Assembly: GCA_018398575.1 (NCBI GenBank)
Contig: JAGTXZ010000020.1
Span: 1,364,001-1,428,000, forward strand
Origin: Ampelomyces quisqualis
Taxonomy: Eukaryota > Ascomycota > Dothideomycetes > Pleosporales > Phaeosphaeriaceae
DNA: 64,000 nucleotides
Direction: 5' to 3'
Positions 21,968 through 32,464 of this stretch are shown in pieces. Position 1 is the first letter of the stretch, and each line of letters opens with the position of its first letter. Both the position numbers and the translations under genes were made by a program. The notes below the pieces were generated by a model, which did not search any database, was not told where the DNA came from, and saw only the letters and a list, made by a program, of their open reading frames with translations.

Positions 21968-23566
21968 CTTGAAGAGGTTCTGCGTGGAGAATTTGGTGCT
22001 CGATTAGAGTCAATCAAGGCCCACGATCTTCCTTTGTGCTTTCAAAACGTCTCATTGCCGGTCATTTTCCACTTTCGTCAGTACTGCAATGCCCAGCATC
22101 AAAGACAGCGATGCACAACCGTGCAGCCTTGGCGGTCCGCTCTCCACGGCCAACGGTCATCGTTTCCAACCGCAGAGACTGCAGTAGCAGCTTGTCGATG
22201 CTGGCACAGACGGCACCAACGGTACCTCCATGATGACGTGGGGGAAAACGACCTCGCCACGTGCTCGCCAAGGCAGGCTAGCGTCTCCAACTTGCGTTGC
22301 ATGCGCGCTTTGGTGCGTGCGAAGCTTGTTACCATAATGACCGAGCGGCGCAAATGTACGGTACTTCGCCAATGTACCGCTCATCCGCCCGCGAACCATG
22401 CAGAGAGCCGCATTGTCACTGACTGTCACGCGACTATCAACTGCTCAGGATCGGACATGAGAGTCGGGCGACCACCGGTCGCCTGTTCGAGAAAGGCCCC
22501 AAGTCCGCTCCGATAGACCTGCGATGTTGTTCTTCGTCTGTTCCAAGCCGCGGATCGCGGCAGGGCTGCTGAATGAGGAAACATCATCGGGTGTTTAGCC
22601 CGATGATCGGTCTCTTTCGGCAAAGAAAAATGAAGCGCAAGAGGAAGACGCGACGATTTATTGAGTCGACGTGGGTTCACGGTATTCGAAACGAGGGCAA
22701 GAATGTAACTTGTTGAAGTCGACGGACGCCGTTGTGTGGAAGAGGTGTCCATAGAGCACCCACATGACAACAGGGGGCCTGTGGGTGCGGAGTGTTGGGG
22801 AAGGACGCGACTGGATCAAAAAAACTAAGGAAACAGTCTTGCGCTGGTCACCTCTCTTCCTTCTACACCACTGCAGGTGCGATTGTGAAGTAAAGCTCCG
22901 GACGACTCGTGCTTGATCAGCAGAGGATTCAAGTGCGCTGCTTGGGCTACACTTCTGCATGCTTGTGTCAGAGCATCGCGTGCAAACTGACTCTTGCTGG
23001 TGATGTAACGACACTTGACTTTCCAAAAGTAGAGAGATCTGCGACAAAGACGGCGAGCACAAGAGTATCGAATCGGGTTTGCGTTATTTTGGCTGATTCC
23101 CTCACCATTACTCGCGATTCCTGCTTCACTGATTTCATTACCACGCTGATCTCCTGTATATGTTGTTTGCATTCCGCCTCCATCAATCTCGATGATAGTG
23201 CAACAATGTCTTATATTCCTTTGCTCGTGCCGGTTTCGAATCTCTACAGCAATGGGTGTTCTCACTGGTCTGGTAGATGATGTCCTCCAAGTCGACTGTC
23301 AAACTATCCTGGGTATGCAGGCAACCGACGCGGTGGTCGAACGGCGGGTATGTGCCCGAGCGATGGCATGTGGAGAGACGTCTTTTATGGTAGATGACAA
23401 CATTCCCTTCACGCCATCGTTGGTGGCATCCATGTCCTTGGTGCAGCTTCGAGCCTGATAATGATACCATGCGTGGACAAATCCAGATCCATCTCAAGCT
23501 CTTCATATGCTGCTTCTCTTGATTGCCCGCAAGGCTGCATTCAAACAAAAAGTTCTTTCAGGTTCA
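21968..23566. other. Long non-coding stretch with one hairpin
   Basis: 1.6 kb without a gene I can support; frames of 70-146 codons on both strands overlap each other and show no domain. It contains a perfect 9-bp stem with a 7-nt loop (ATCATCGGG 22583-22591, CCCGATGAT 22599-22607). The part next to 21968 would have been the promoter of the now broken transporter. Confidence 0.45.
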
Positions 23567-25014
23567 TTACCCAATGTTGTGTTTGTCCATCTCTTGATCA
23601 ATCCAACTCCCTCTATTAACCTTCGTTCTTCTACGCCAATTCTCACCATTCTCCTGCACTCTTGTTTCCCATCCTGGATCAGCATGCTCTACTGCTTCAA
23701 CTGGCTGCGCATGCGTGACATTCGCACTAACTCGTACCGGATCCACAAAATCGGGGAAATGGTGTACATTCGGATCATTTTGTACATTGCTGTCTGACGG
23801 GCTTGTGTTCGAGCGTGTAGTACTGCCGTTTGATCGCACGACACTACTATTCGTCCTGTTGATGTACTGCGTGCGATTTGCTTCGATTTTCTCCATGGTC
23901 GCGCCGGAAGATGTGGCTCGTCGATCACGCATATGGCTTACTCGTCTGGGATCGGAGCTATTGCTTGAAGCTGCGCGGTTGCGCACGAATTGGACGAGTT
24001 TTCCGAGGACTGCGAATTCGAGCTTCAATTTGATCGAGTATACGACGCCCTTCAGCGTCGTTTCAATCAGGTAAAGATTGGCGAATTCGACACCTAGGAG
24101 CGCAAGATCCATGACGATGATGATGACATTGATGGCGAGGAGCTTGTTCATAGTCTTGCGAACGTGCGAATTCCTGACATGGCCGTTCCCAGTACCGTCG
24201 TCGAAACTTTGCACGTCGTCGTGGGCGGCCTCGGATAGTTTCAACATCCTGATTGCCTCACGGATGTAGACTGCAGAGAGTACAGCCTCTTGTACAAAAA
24301 AGCCTACCATTTGGATCTTCTCCATGATCGAGTATCCTTTTACGAACCGCTGCAATGTGGCCGGGGCGAGCGAATGGCTGTTGGAGCCGAATGTTAGGAC
24401 CGTGGTGATTGAGTGTAGCAGAGTACCATTGATGATGATCATCCATAATGTCCAACGAAGAATGCAACGAGAATTTGTGAGCAGGTGGAGTCGCGACCAA
24501 AGTACTACAGACTGGCCTGTGTCTGTTAGCGCGAACATTTATCCAAGTCTTCGTGTTTGTAACATACCTGTGACCATGGAATACCACCCAATCGTCAAGA
24601 AAACGACTGCAACATATCCCTCGTCTTGGGAGGGATCCAGAAGCTGGAAGAACTTGATTATGAAGCCGAGAGAGTACGGTATGACGCCGGAAGCTGCAAT
24701 GAGTAGACTCCAGAAATAGAGCCCATGGTATCGCTGGAACGTGACAAAGAGTAGGACTATAAGCTCAATGGCATTGTACAAGGAAAGTCCGAGGAGGAAT
24801 GCGATGATGATTTTGAGGCTCAGAGAGTCGCCAGTGTATCCTGTGTCACGAACCTGATCTTAGCACATTGATCTGAGCAAGAAAGTTGTACGTGTCACAT
24901 ACCGCCAGTGATGCCCGCGCCAGCAGAGCCGAGCGCACCCTGCGGAGGTGTGAATTCGGCAGCAAGCGCTGAGTACGTTGCGCTCGCAAAAGCATTTATG
25001 GACGGCGACACCAT
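23567..25014 (-). CDS. Fungal integral membrane protein, about seven TM segments
   Basis: A 444-residue protein in three exons: 25014-24903, 24840-24568 and 24516-23567. Introns 24841-24902 (GTATGT...CAG) and 24517-24567 (GTATGT...CAG) join in phase. The first 300 residues hold about seven hydrophobic segments, for example IIIAFLLGLSLYNAIELIVL, the segment after GLYFWS, VAVVFLTIGWYSMVTG, LWMIIINGTLL, MVGFFVQEAVL and LLAINVIIIVMDLALLGVEF. The remaining tail is polar, Ser/Asn/Arg-rich and probably cytosolic. The layout resembles the seven-TM fungal membrane proteins of unknown function; a receptor role is possible but not shown. The start ATG at 25014 (MVSPSINAFA) is the only one upstream of the first donor that keeps frame. 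Confidence 0.85.
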
Positions 25015-25585
25015 GTCGTTGTGTGTACTCCAAGTTCGATCAGTAACTTCGCGCTCATGTTACCTGAGCATGGTCGCAGGAGTAACGTCGCGTGCAGCGC
25101 AACGGATGTCGCGCAGTGCGTGGAGTCGAACGGTTCAGGAGGCTTGCCTGGGCCTCTCAAATTTTTCAGGGTCAAATAATAACTAATCGACGGTGCGTGC
25201 ACTAAATACGCTATGCGCAATACCGCCGAGCACGTTGGAAGGGATCCGGATAACCCCACTTCCTAACGTGATAAAAATTTGGCAGCCTTAGAAGTCTGGG
25301 GTAAACGTGGAAATGATGACAACTTGGATGCATCTGGTTCTGGCTTGCTAGTTCTATTGAGGGCGCATCGCGTCACATTGAAATTGCCCGTAGTGGATGA
25401 AAACACGTCAATGAAGTCTCCCTGCCGCAAGAACGGCACGAACGCTTTAGTAGGTTCGTGGAGAAGATGCAGCATCCAGACTTTGCTTTGAAGAGAGGAA
25501 GCGAAGATTGGCTACAAACGTTTGATAGACTCTATGAAGTCAAAGCCATTCGTCCTTGGTGGGATTCGTCGCTGTTCCGTCATGT
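25015..25585. other. Intergenic region
   Basis: 571 bp between two minus-strand genes: promoter of the membrane protein on the left, 3' UTR of the phosphatase on the right. Only short frames without domains are present. Confidence 0.45.
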
Positions 25586-26380
25586 TCAGCCCGAAGGCTT
25601 CTGCTTGTTCGCCTCGTCCAGCTCCTCCGCCTTGGCTGGTCCCTTTGCTTGTGCATCCTTGATATCATCCTCGACCTCAGGTGGGAAGTCACCTTTCTCT
25701 ATACCGAACACGCCAACATCACTTCGTCCCATTCCGCCGCCGTTCTTCTCAGTCTTCTCCGATTCCTTGAGGATGAACTTCTTCTGGCCTTCCTTCTCAG
25801 CCTCTGCCATAGCCTCCTCGTCGAATGTGAAGATACGCCAGTCAGCGTTGAAGAACATGCGGTTGCATACTGCCGTCCGCAGAAATCCAGAATGTGTGAC
25901 GACTGCGATGACTTTCTCAGGCCTGCTGTAAAGCTCCTCCAAGCATTTCTGGCCACGTGCAAGGATAGCTTTTTCGGTGAAGGCATACGGGTTTGATGCA
26001 AGGTTGGTTGTCTTGTCTGGGTAGCTTGGGTCCACAGTCGAGAAATCGTAGTTCGGAAACTCCTTCTCCATCACTTCAACCGCACTTCCGGTATCGCATG
26101 GCTTGTCGGCGTTCTCTTGCCAGTTCGCGTCTGGGATGACCTTGATACCCTTCTTGATCAACCAATCTAAGCCGATGGTAGCTGTCTGGAGGGTTCTGCG
26201 CATAGCGCTAACGACAATGACTTCGACCTCGTTCCCAATTTTGCTCGCTTTGAGATTTTCGTGCAATTCACGACTCTGCTGCTCGCCAAGCTCTGATAGT
26301 TTGGGATCATGAAAAGACCAGTCACCCGCCACATTGTGCAACGCTTGAGCATGACGGATGAGAAGGAGACTTGGCGCCAT
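25586..26380 (-). CDS. Histidine phosphatase (phosphoglycerate mutase-like)
   Basis: A 264-residue protein in one exon. The branch-1 histidine phosphatase signature LIRHAQ is at residues 7-12, with His10 as the phospho-acceptor. SAMRRTLQTATIGL supplies the second arginine, and VTHSGFLRTAV supplies the second catalytic histidine. The layout resembles the yeast PMU1-type family, which dephosphorylates small phospho-compounds. The C-terminal 50 residues are charged and low-complexity (KNGGGMGRSDVG, then an Asp/Glu/Lys-rich tail), outside the catalytic fold. The substrate is unknown. The start ATG at 26380 gives the family-typical MAPSLLLIRH. Confidence 0.92.
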   Translation of the reverse strand: MAPSLLLIRHAQALHNVAGDWSFHDPKLSELGEQQSRELHENLKASKIGNEVEVIVVSAMRRTLQTATIGLDWLIKKGIKVIPDANWQENADKPCDTGSAVEVMEKEFPNYDFSTVDPSYPDKTTNLASNPYAFTEKAILARGQKCLEELYSRPEKVIAVVTHSGFLRTAVCNRMFFNADWRIFTFDEEAMAEAEKEGQKKFILKESEKTEKNGGGMGRSDVGVFGIEKGDFPPEVEDDIKDAQAKGPAKAEELDEANKQKPSG

Positions 26381-26760
26381 CGTGAGCGAGTTGTTGTGTT
26401 AGAGAGTGAAGGAGATGGGAAGTTGGCGAGTCGACCTGATATCAGTACATTCATTGATTTTCTTTGCGTTTGATAGGTCATACGCTGACACGTGGGGGCG
26501 TACCTGCATGATCATGACGCAGCCGCGCTTACCGAGCGAAAACCATAGGTGAACTTGCGCAGCGTCCAACCAACATAGCTGAAATTAGATCAGAGCCAAT
26601 TTCGCTCGTATGCGTCAGGCGGCGGTACTTTGAGAACATGGAAGCAAGGCAACACAACAGGCATGACTTTCATGTTTCGGCTGGTCGTGTATGTTTCTCA
26701 GATGCTGTTCGTTATCATGCAAACCGTCTATGTTTCGTCGACCTGGAACAGACAAGCTCT
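26381..26760. other. Intergenic region
   Basis: 380 bp with the promoter of the histidine phosphatase and the 3' UTR of PRE10. No gene is seen. Confidence 0.45.
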
Positions 26761-27834
26761 CTACTCCTGCATTTTCTCCTCTTCCTCGTCGTCATCATCG
26801 CCCTCCAGTGCTTTCTTTGCGAGCTTCTCGGCCTCTTCCCTGATTTCCTTGGGTACCTCTTCGTGTCTACCCTTGGTGGGACCGTCCAGGTGGCTGATCC
26901 AGGTCATCTCTAGCTCGAACTCCTTGTCCTTGTTGTCGTCGTGTGCCATGTAGATGATGCGTGCGGCCTCCCTGACACCGTCTTGCAGCGATAGCTCACC
27001 GTCGGCGAGATTCAGCTTTTCCAGCTCAGACTTGGCGATTTGTCGTCCTTTGCCTGTTGCTGCGCCGTAGTAACCCTGTAGTCATTAGCCCATGGATATT
27101 TTCCCAAGAAACCATCTACCTACCCAGTACATTCCACTCGGTTCGATCATGTACAGAGACGGACCACCGTGCTTCGCGCCCTCCTTCTTGCCGCCGGAGC
27201 CAGTCGATGGCCCTGACCCAACTTGTCCGTCGACGGGCAGTTCTGCCTCGGAATCCCATCCTGCAATAATGGCTGTGATCCCAAATGGTCGGACGCTGGA
27301 GTAGAGTGTATATGCCTGTGCGTAGCTACCCATGCGGTCGGCGAGTGACGCTGAGGGAATTGGTGCTTTGTACATCTGTCGCCACTGTGCTGCCTCATCG
27401 CGCGCCCTTGAGACAAAGTGCCGACCGTCGGGAAGCAGACCTGAGGAAACCTGGCCAAAGCCGTCAGCAGCTGTGGGTGGTTGTAGGCTCAGACGGCGCT
27501 TACTATGCCCATATTCCTGTCTACCGTGGCTATCCTCTTGTTCGCTCCTGGCTTAAGAAGCTTGCTGGTGACGAGCTTCTCAAGCGCGAGCACAACGCCG
27601 TCTTTGCACTTTATGCCGACGGCTGTGCCGCCATTCTCGACTGCCTTTACCGCATATTCGACCTAGTCATGTGAGCTGTACGCCTGCGGGACCAGCTAGA
27701 AGGCAACCGTACCTGGAAGTTGCGGCCATCGGGGGAGAATACCGAGTTGGACAGGTCGTAACCCGTGCCAATTGACGTCTGTGAGAGCTGTTAGCCCCAA
27801 GTGGCAAACACAATCGTCCATAGACACCCACCAT
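26761..27834 (-). CDS. PRE10: 20S proteasome subunit alpha 7 (PRE10/PSMA3)
   Basis: Structural alpha-ring subunit of the 20S core; no catalytic activity. Five exons: 27834-27832 (the ATG alone), 27778-27713, 27662-27504, 27450-27124 and 27075-26761, giving 289 residues. All four introns are GT-AG and 48-53 nt long. The mature N-terminus [20 protein letters not shown] with FQVEYA is the alpha-subunit signature and is nearly the same as yeast Pre10. LYMIEPSG, then [11 protein letters not shown] after the next junction, and an acidic tail ([10 protein letters not shown]) also match. An insertion of about 28 Gly/Ser/Pro/Lys-rich residues lies between GWDSEAELP and [10 protein letters not shown], where yeast has a short loop. 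The isolated start codon is discussed in the findings. Confidence 0.95.
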
Positions 27835-28837
27835 TTTGATCGCAAACGAGGCCCTCGAGCGTCTAAGATATTCCGAAGAGCAGGAGAAGAGGCTACAAGA
27901 CGTGATTGGCGCGGCAAAGCACAAGTGTTGGTCTGCGGAGCTGCTGTTGTGTTGATGAATCGGTGGAGGCAGTTGCTAGTTACGCGGAGCGCGGACTCAA
28001 GTCTGTATGCGGCTAGCGTGACCAAGGCTGTTAGCACTTGACACCTGCGAACTCAGTCCATATCCGCCGCCACGCATGGCATGCTCGCCGTTTAGAAACC
28101 CGCCACTGCGTTTTGGAATTGTCGCTGTGATGCCGTGCACAGAATCTTCCGCTCTTGATTGACATGTTCCAATACGCCCTGTAGCTTGCCGTTGCAACAG
28201 CATTGCATCCGCATTATCGTGCGTTGATCTCCACTTCATCTGCCCACAGCGCTCCAATCGAGCACCGCTACGCTTCACAGGCGCGTCCTTCCATACAGGA
28301 CCGATGAGTTGTCGAACATAATCGACCACACTCTGCAGGCACCGGTAGTGCTTCATTGGCTGTACGCGAACTAGCCGGACGATTTATGTTTCGCATCAGT
28401 CACTACTGGACAGTGGGCGACGAAATTATCACCCTCAGCCCGCCCTCACGCATGACCCATCGGCTACGCTACACAGCACAAAAGAGAAACTGCCACCGCG
28501 CCGCTTCTTAGTAAAATTTGCTGGGTAACCACAGTTCTCTCCTCCTCTATCCTGCCTCTCGACTCTCTTCTCTGTCTCTCTGTCGCAGCGCCGCCGATTA
28601 CCCCACGAAGCCGCCTTTGTCGTAGGCCTGAGTATCAGCGCCCAACGTAGCACGTGCTGAGGGATCTCGATTGAATATCAAAACCCACTTGGGCCCGAGT
28701 CATAACGCTCGAGCTTTTGCAGCTTTCCAGTCAACCTGCAGTCAGCAGCTTTCACTCTGCCGACTGATCGCAGCCACTGAAGTCTCACGATTGATTGTGT
28801 TATTCTCCTGGCTTTTGATTGAAACCCAAGACTCAAC
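27835..28837. other. Divergent promoter region
   Basis: About 1.0 kb between the PRE10 start (-) and the start of the hypothetical plus-strand gene. C/T-rich tracts near 28535-28580 are typical of fungal core promoters. Frames on both strands are short and show no domain. Confidence 0.45.
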
Positions 28838-29820
28838 ATGCAGCCAGCGCAACCCGTACTTTCGCACTACTGCAACTGCACTCACAACACTCCCGTGTCC
28901 TACAGTCCGTCCATATTCTCTCAGAATATCTCCTGTGCTCATGTAAGCTCTCGCTTCAGCCATACTACCTTTCACTAACATTACGTCATCAGTGCGGCTC
29001 GATATCAACCGGCATTAACATTCGTGGAAAAGCAGAGGAGCAAGCAAAAATGCCGCAGGACGAGCTTACGCGGTTGTTCATGGAGCACATGAATCTCTCC
29101 CAACACGCAGCACCCCAGCAAGCTTTCCAACAACAGCAAGGGCAAACGCAAGCGCAGCAAGAAGAGCCGCCCAAACAGATTGTCTATGCGTCTCAACATT
29201 ACACCCACTCGTATCATGTTGCACCCACCCGAAGCGTGTCTGAGCCCCCTGTGAAGACGCATATTGAACCTTCAGATCTCGAGTCAGTGCTTCTTCACAA
29301 CAGCATCGATCCATCCCTTCTGTTCCCTTCTCAGATTGAACTTTTCCAAAATGCGGATGACGATCAGCGCCTGCGCTTGCTTGAACTTTGGCGCATCTCG
29401 CCTCCAGCAGGTCGTCTGTCGAAGCACCTGTACGATTGGCCACCAACGAGTTTGGCGCAAGAAGAAGCCATGGCGAAGTTGCGGTACGAAAGGATAGAGG
29501 AAGAGGCTGGTCAGCAACAGCAACAGCAGCACAGCCCGGAGCAAGTTTATGCTTCACCGTCCTACCAAACCGCTGAGCCTTACATGGCCTCGGGGTACGA
29601 GATGATGGCAAGTCGCGAGTACGAGAAGTCGGCGCAAGCAGAAACCCTGCTCAAGGAGACGAGCAAGTACAACCAGGCTACCGATCCTGTGTACAACGGA
29701 GGCTTATGGCAGAAGAACGTTGGGAGTACGCTAGACATGGAGAATCAGTACGGAGCATACGCTCATGTTAGGGAGTACGGTATGCAGTCATCTCACGGCG
29801 ATGAAGAGATGGTCATGTGA
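28838..29820 (+). CDS. Hypothetical Gln-rich protein with N-terminal Cys motif
   Basis: No function recognised. I propose two exons, 28838-28942 and 28993-29820, giving 310 residues. The intron 28943-28992 has GTAAGC, a CTAAC branch and CAG, and joins in phase. The first exon then adds a Cys-rich start (HYCNCTHN ... ISCAHCG), a CxC ... CxxC pattern that could bind zinc. A shorter model starts at ATG 29050 (MPQDELTRLF, 256 residues). The middle is Gln-rich, followed by a helical segment (LESVLLHNSIDPSLLFPSQI and LELWRISPPAG) that looks structured, and an acidic, Tyr/Glu-rich C-terminus. No signal peptide or membrane segment is seen. Polyglutamine suggests a nuclear or regulatory role, but that is inference. 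Confidence 0.72.
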
Positions 29821-30220
29821 CGGAGTGTGAGTGAGAGTTGGAACTTGTACGAATTGTAGGACAGTATTGGGATATGACGGCACAAGTGTGTTACTACGTA
29901 TATACATTTTCCTTGTCGTATTAGAGGGTAGAGACGTAGTTGCAGTGCGTAGCATTCAGGTTCGGAGTCGCATTAAGAAGGCCGAGAGTTGGCGAGGATA
30001 CCCCCACACTGTCATGTCTGGTGTACGTTGCACATCTTCGAGTCACTTCTAAGCGTATCAAGCGTATGGTATATACTGCTCTGCAACCCTACAACGTAAT
30101 GCATGAGTGATAGATGCCCAAACGCCTCTTGTAAATGCTGATGCGAACTTACACACACACACCCCAACCACACTGACGATTGCGCCGCCCAATCCTCTGC
30201 CAGATCCCTGAACCACCCAG
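29821..30220. other. Intergenic region between convergent genes
   Basis: 400 bp between the stop codons of the hypothetical gene (+) and mL59 (-). It should hold both 3' UTRs. A short (AC)n run lies near 30150-30162. No gene is seen. Confidence 0.45.
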
Positions 30221-30932
30221 CTATTTCTTCGCCCGCGCACTGGGCCACTTCTTCCACCCCCTTCCATGTCCCTTCTGTCCAAAATTTAGCAACCACCCGC
30301 GCCAACACCCACACATCAAAGCAACTAACCTGTTTCCATTCCTGAATCAAAGCCGGCATATTCAGCATCGCCTGCCTCCTCACCTCCAACCGTCCCTTGA
30401 GCGTGCGCTCCCAACTCTTTCCCTTGACTCTCTGACCCTCGCCCGTACCCTTGACCATCAACCCCGTTTCTATCCTGCGCGCCTCCTTCTCCCCCGGCTT
30501 CTTGATCGTCCAGGGAAGTAAGTCGACGACGTTGTGCGCGACGGCGAGTTTGACGAGATCGGCTTGTTTGCGCAGGCCGTATGCGGGGCCGTGCCAGCGG
30601 CCTGTGGTGAAGTTTTTCGAGGGCAGGAAGGGGTTTGGGTAGGGCAGGTCGTGGGCGTGAGGGGGGATGCGGGAGGCGCGGGGGGCGGTGGATGGGATGG
30701 GTTGGGAGGAGACTTCGGTGACGGGGGCGTTGGGGTCGGTGGGTGGTGTGGTGGGTACCATGGTCGCGGAGGCATCTTGTGTTGGTGGTGTGGATGCTAC
30801 TGAGAGGGCGGTGGGAGAAGTGATGCTCGATGCGAGGTTTGGAAACAGTGCGGGCGGCGGGTATTTCTGGAAGAATTTGACGAGTCGTGGAGGCAGGGCT
30901 TTGGCAGCGCTGAGGGATTGGGTTGGACTCAT
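30221..30932 (-). CDS. Mitochondrial large ribosomal subunit protein mL59 (MRPL25)
   Basis: Component of the mitochondrial 54S ribosomal subunit. Two exons, 30932-30330 and 30274-30221, give 218 residues; the intron 30275-30329 is GTTAGT...CAG with a GCTAAAT branch. The N-terminus LPPRLVKFFQKYPPP and the segment NPFLPSKNFTTGRWHGPAYG followed by LRKQADLVKLA are characteristic. The short last exon adds KGHGRGWKKWPSARAKK, the conserved basic end of this family, which confirms the splice. Reading through the intron would give an unrelated tail. The linker at about 32-90 is Pro/Thr/Ser-rich. It is expected to be imported into mitochondria, although no classical presequence is obvious. Confidence 0.9.
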
Positions 30933-31256
30933 TGTTGCCGGGTGTATGCGGGGGTGCTGGTCTTCAATTGCCGACTTGGGGTGGTGGCTTTGGTCGCGAG
31001 GTCCGTAACTTTTGTGCCAAGGCTTTAGGGTGGTTATATACTTGGTGCCTACCTAGTACCACCTAGCTCAGTGCGGAGCACTCAGCTTGCCCGCCGCCGC
31101 CGCGTACCTGAGCAGCCTACAAAGGTACCAAGTTCCAACCCCCATCATCCAGGTCAACATCACAGCCTCTCTCACAGCGTTCCGTGCCTCTTCGCCTTGA
31201 CCTTGGATAGAGGCTAGCTGCTGGTAGAGAGGCAAGTTGTCCAATCGTCCCAAAAC
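30933..31256. promoter_or_regulatory. Shared bidirectional promoter of mL59 and PUP3
   Basis: 324 bp separate the mL59 start (-) from the PUP3 start (+), so both promoters must lie here. No experimentally defined motif can be named from sequence alone. Confidence 0.55.
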
Positions 31257-32032
31257 ATGGTGAGCTCCCCAACCTGTGTCTTGTTACCTTGTGTAGCTAA
31301 CGTCAACAGTCGTCACCGTTCTCAATAAGTACGCCTCCAAGTACCCCTTGCTCCTTGGAACAACTCTAACACATGCGCAGACGGCGGCGCTGCGGTAGCC
31401 ATGGTGGGCAAGGACTGTGTGGCCATCGCCTGCGATCTCCGCCTCGGCATGCAAGCCCTCACAATCTCCAACAACTTCCCCAAGATCTTCCAGTACGGCG
31501 ACGTATTCCTCGGCTTGACAGGCCTCGCGACCGACGTTGCTACCGTGTCCGATCTGTTTCGCTACAAAGTAAACATGTACCGCCTGCGCGAGGAGCGCAA
31601 CATCAGTCCGCAGACCATGGCGAACCTTGTTTCGTCGTCGCTGTACGAGAAGAGGTTCGGCCCGTACTTTGTCAGCCCAGTCATTGCAGGAATCAACCAG
31701 ACAACGGGGAAGCCGTTCATTTGCGGGTTCGACAGTATTGGGTGCATCGACTTTGCGAAGGACTTCATTGTGAGCGGAACTGCAAGTGACCAATTGTTTG
31801 GTACTTGCGAGGGACTGTGGGAGCCCAATCTGGTACGCCAAGGCTACGGCAAAGATCAAACGAAGGAAACGGCTGACAGTACATGTAGGGCCCCGAGGAT
31901 CTCTTCGAGACCATCTCACAAGCGCTGCTGAACGCCGTCGACCGAGACGCGCTATCAGGTTGGGGAGCCCATGTCTACATCATTGAGAAGGACAAGGTCA
32001 CCAAGCGGTTACTGAAGGGCAGACAAGATTGA
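31257..32032 (+). CDS. PUP3: 20S proteasome subunit beta 3 (PUP3/PSMB3)
   Basis: Non-catalytic beta-ring subunit of the 20S proteasome. Four exons: 31257-31259 (ATG alone), 31310-31328, 31381-31832 and 31889-32032, giving 205 residues, the same as yeast Pup3. Introns are 50-56 nt, GT-AG, in phase. The protein begins [20 protein letters not shown], as expected for beta3, which lacks a catalytic N-terminal Thr after a propeptide. [35 protein letters not shown] and [20 protein letters not shown] match the family closely. It shares its promoter region with mL59, and PRE10, another 20S subunit, lies about 3.4 kb upstream on the opposite strand. Confidence 0.96.
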
Positions 32033-32464
32033 CATGTTCTGCGGCATGGGGTGGCACCTGAACAATCTACGAAGATAAAGCACCGAAGGCACGCTGCGCA
32101 AGTCGGCTGGAAGGCTTCATGGTAAGAACACGACCGACCATGGGACTGTTTGCCGGTGATGATACATGTTGAGCTGAGACATGGAAGTGAGGCCGATAGT
32201 GGTAGCTACCAATCCAAGCCTATCAGGTCTGTTTATGTGTTTTCATGGTTGTGACGTGCAATCACTGCAATGTAACATGCCAATCGGCCGTTGGCTGGTA
32301 TCGATAACGTGAGCTCGTGTCGCCGTAGCGTTGCCGCATCTCCGACTCTCGCGACGCGCCCTCATTGCCGTGTGCACCACAACCTGGAACCTTCATCCAC
32401 CAAAGGTTGGTGGATACTGACAAATCCGGAAATACTACCTAGAGCTTGGTTGGGTACATACAGA
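32033..32464. other. Intergenic region, promoter of PRP28
   Basis: 432 bp between two plus-strand genes. A CCAAT box is at 32280-32284, about 180 bp before the PRP28 ATG. No gene is seen. Confidence 0.45.

Noticed and set aside
22426..23265. Several overlapping frames of 70-146 codons between the transporter remnant and the membrane protein
   Set aside because: They lie on both strands in different frames, with no recognisable motif or consistent splice pattern.
27798..27807. AGTGGCAAA, one base from the yeast proteasome control element GGTGGCAAA
   Set aside because: It lies inside intron 1 of PRE10. No matching element is seen upstream of PUP3, and chance is likely.
28819..29049. Unspliced 333-residue reading of the Gln-rich gene
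   Set aside because: The frame begins with TTG and runs through a good GT...CTAAC...CAG intron. The spliced model from ATG 28838 is better.
32291..32464. Longer PRP28 start at 32291
   Set aside because: The codon there is TTG, and the extra residues do not resemble the family. The first ATG is at 32465.
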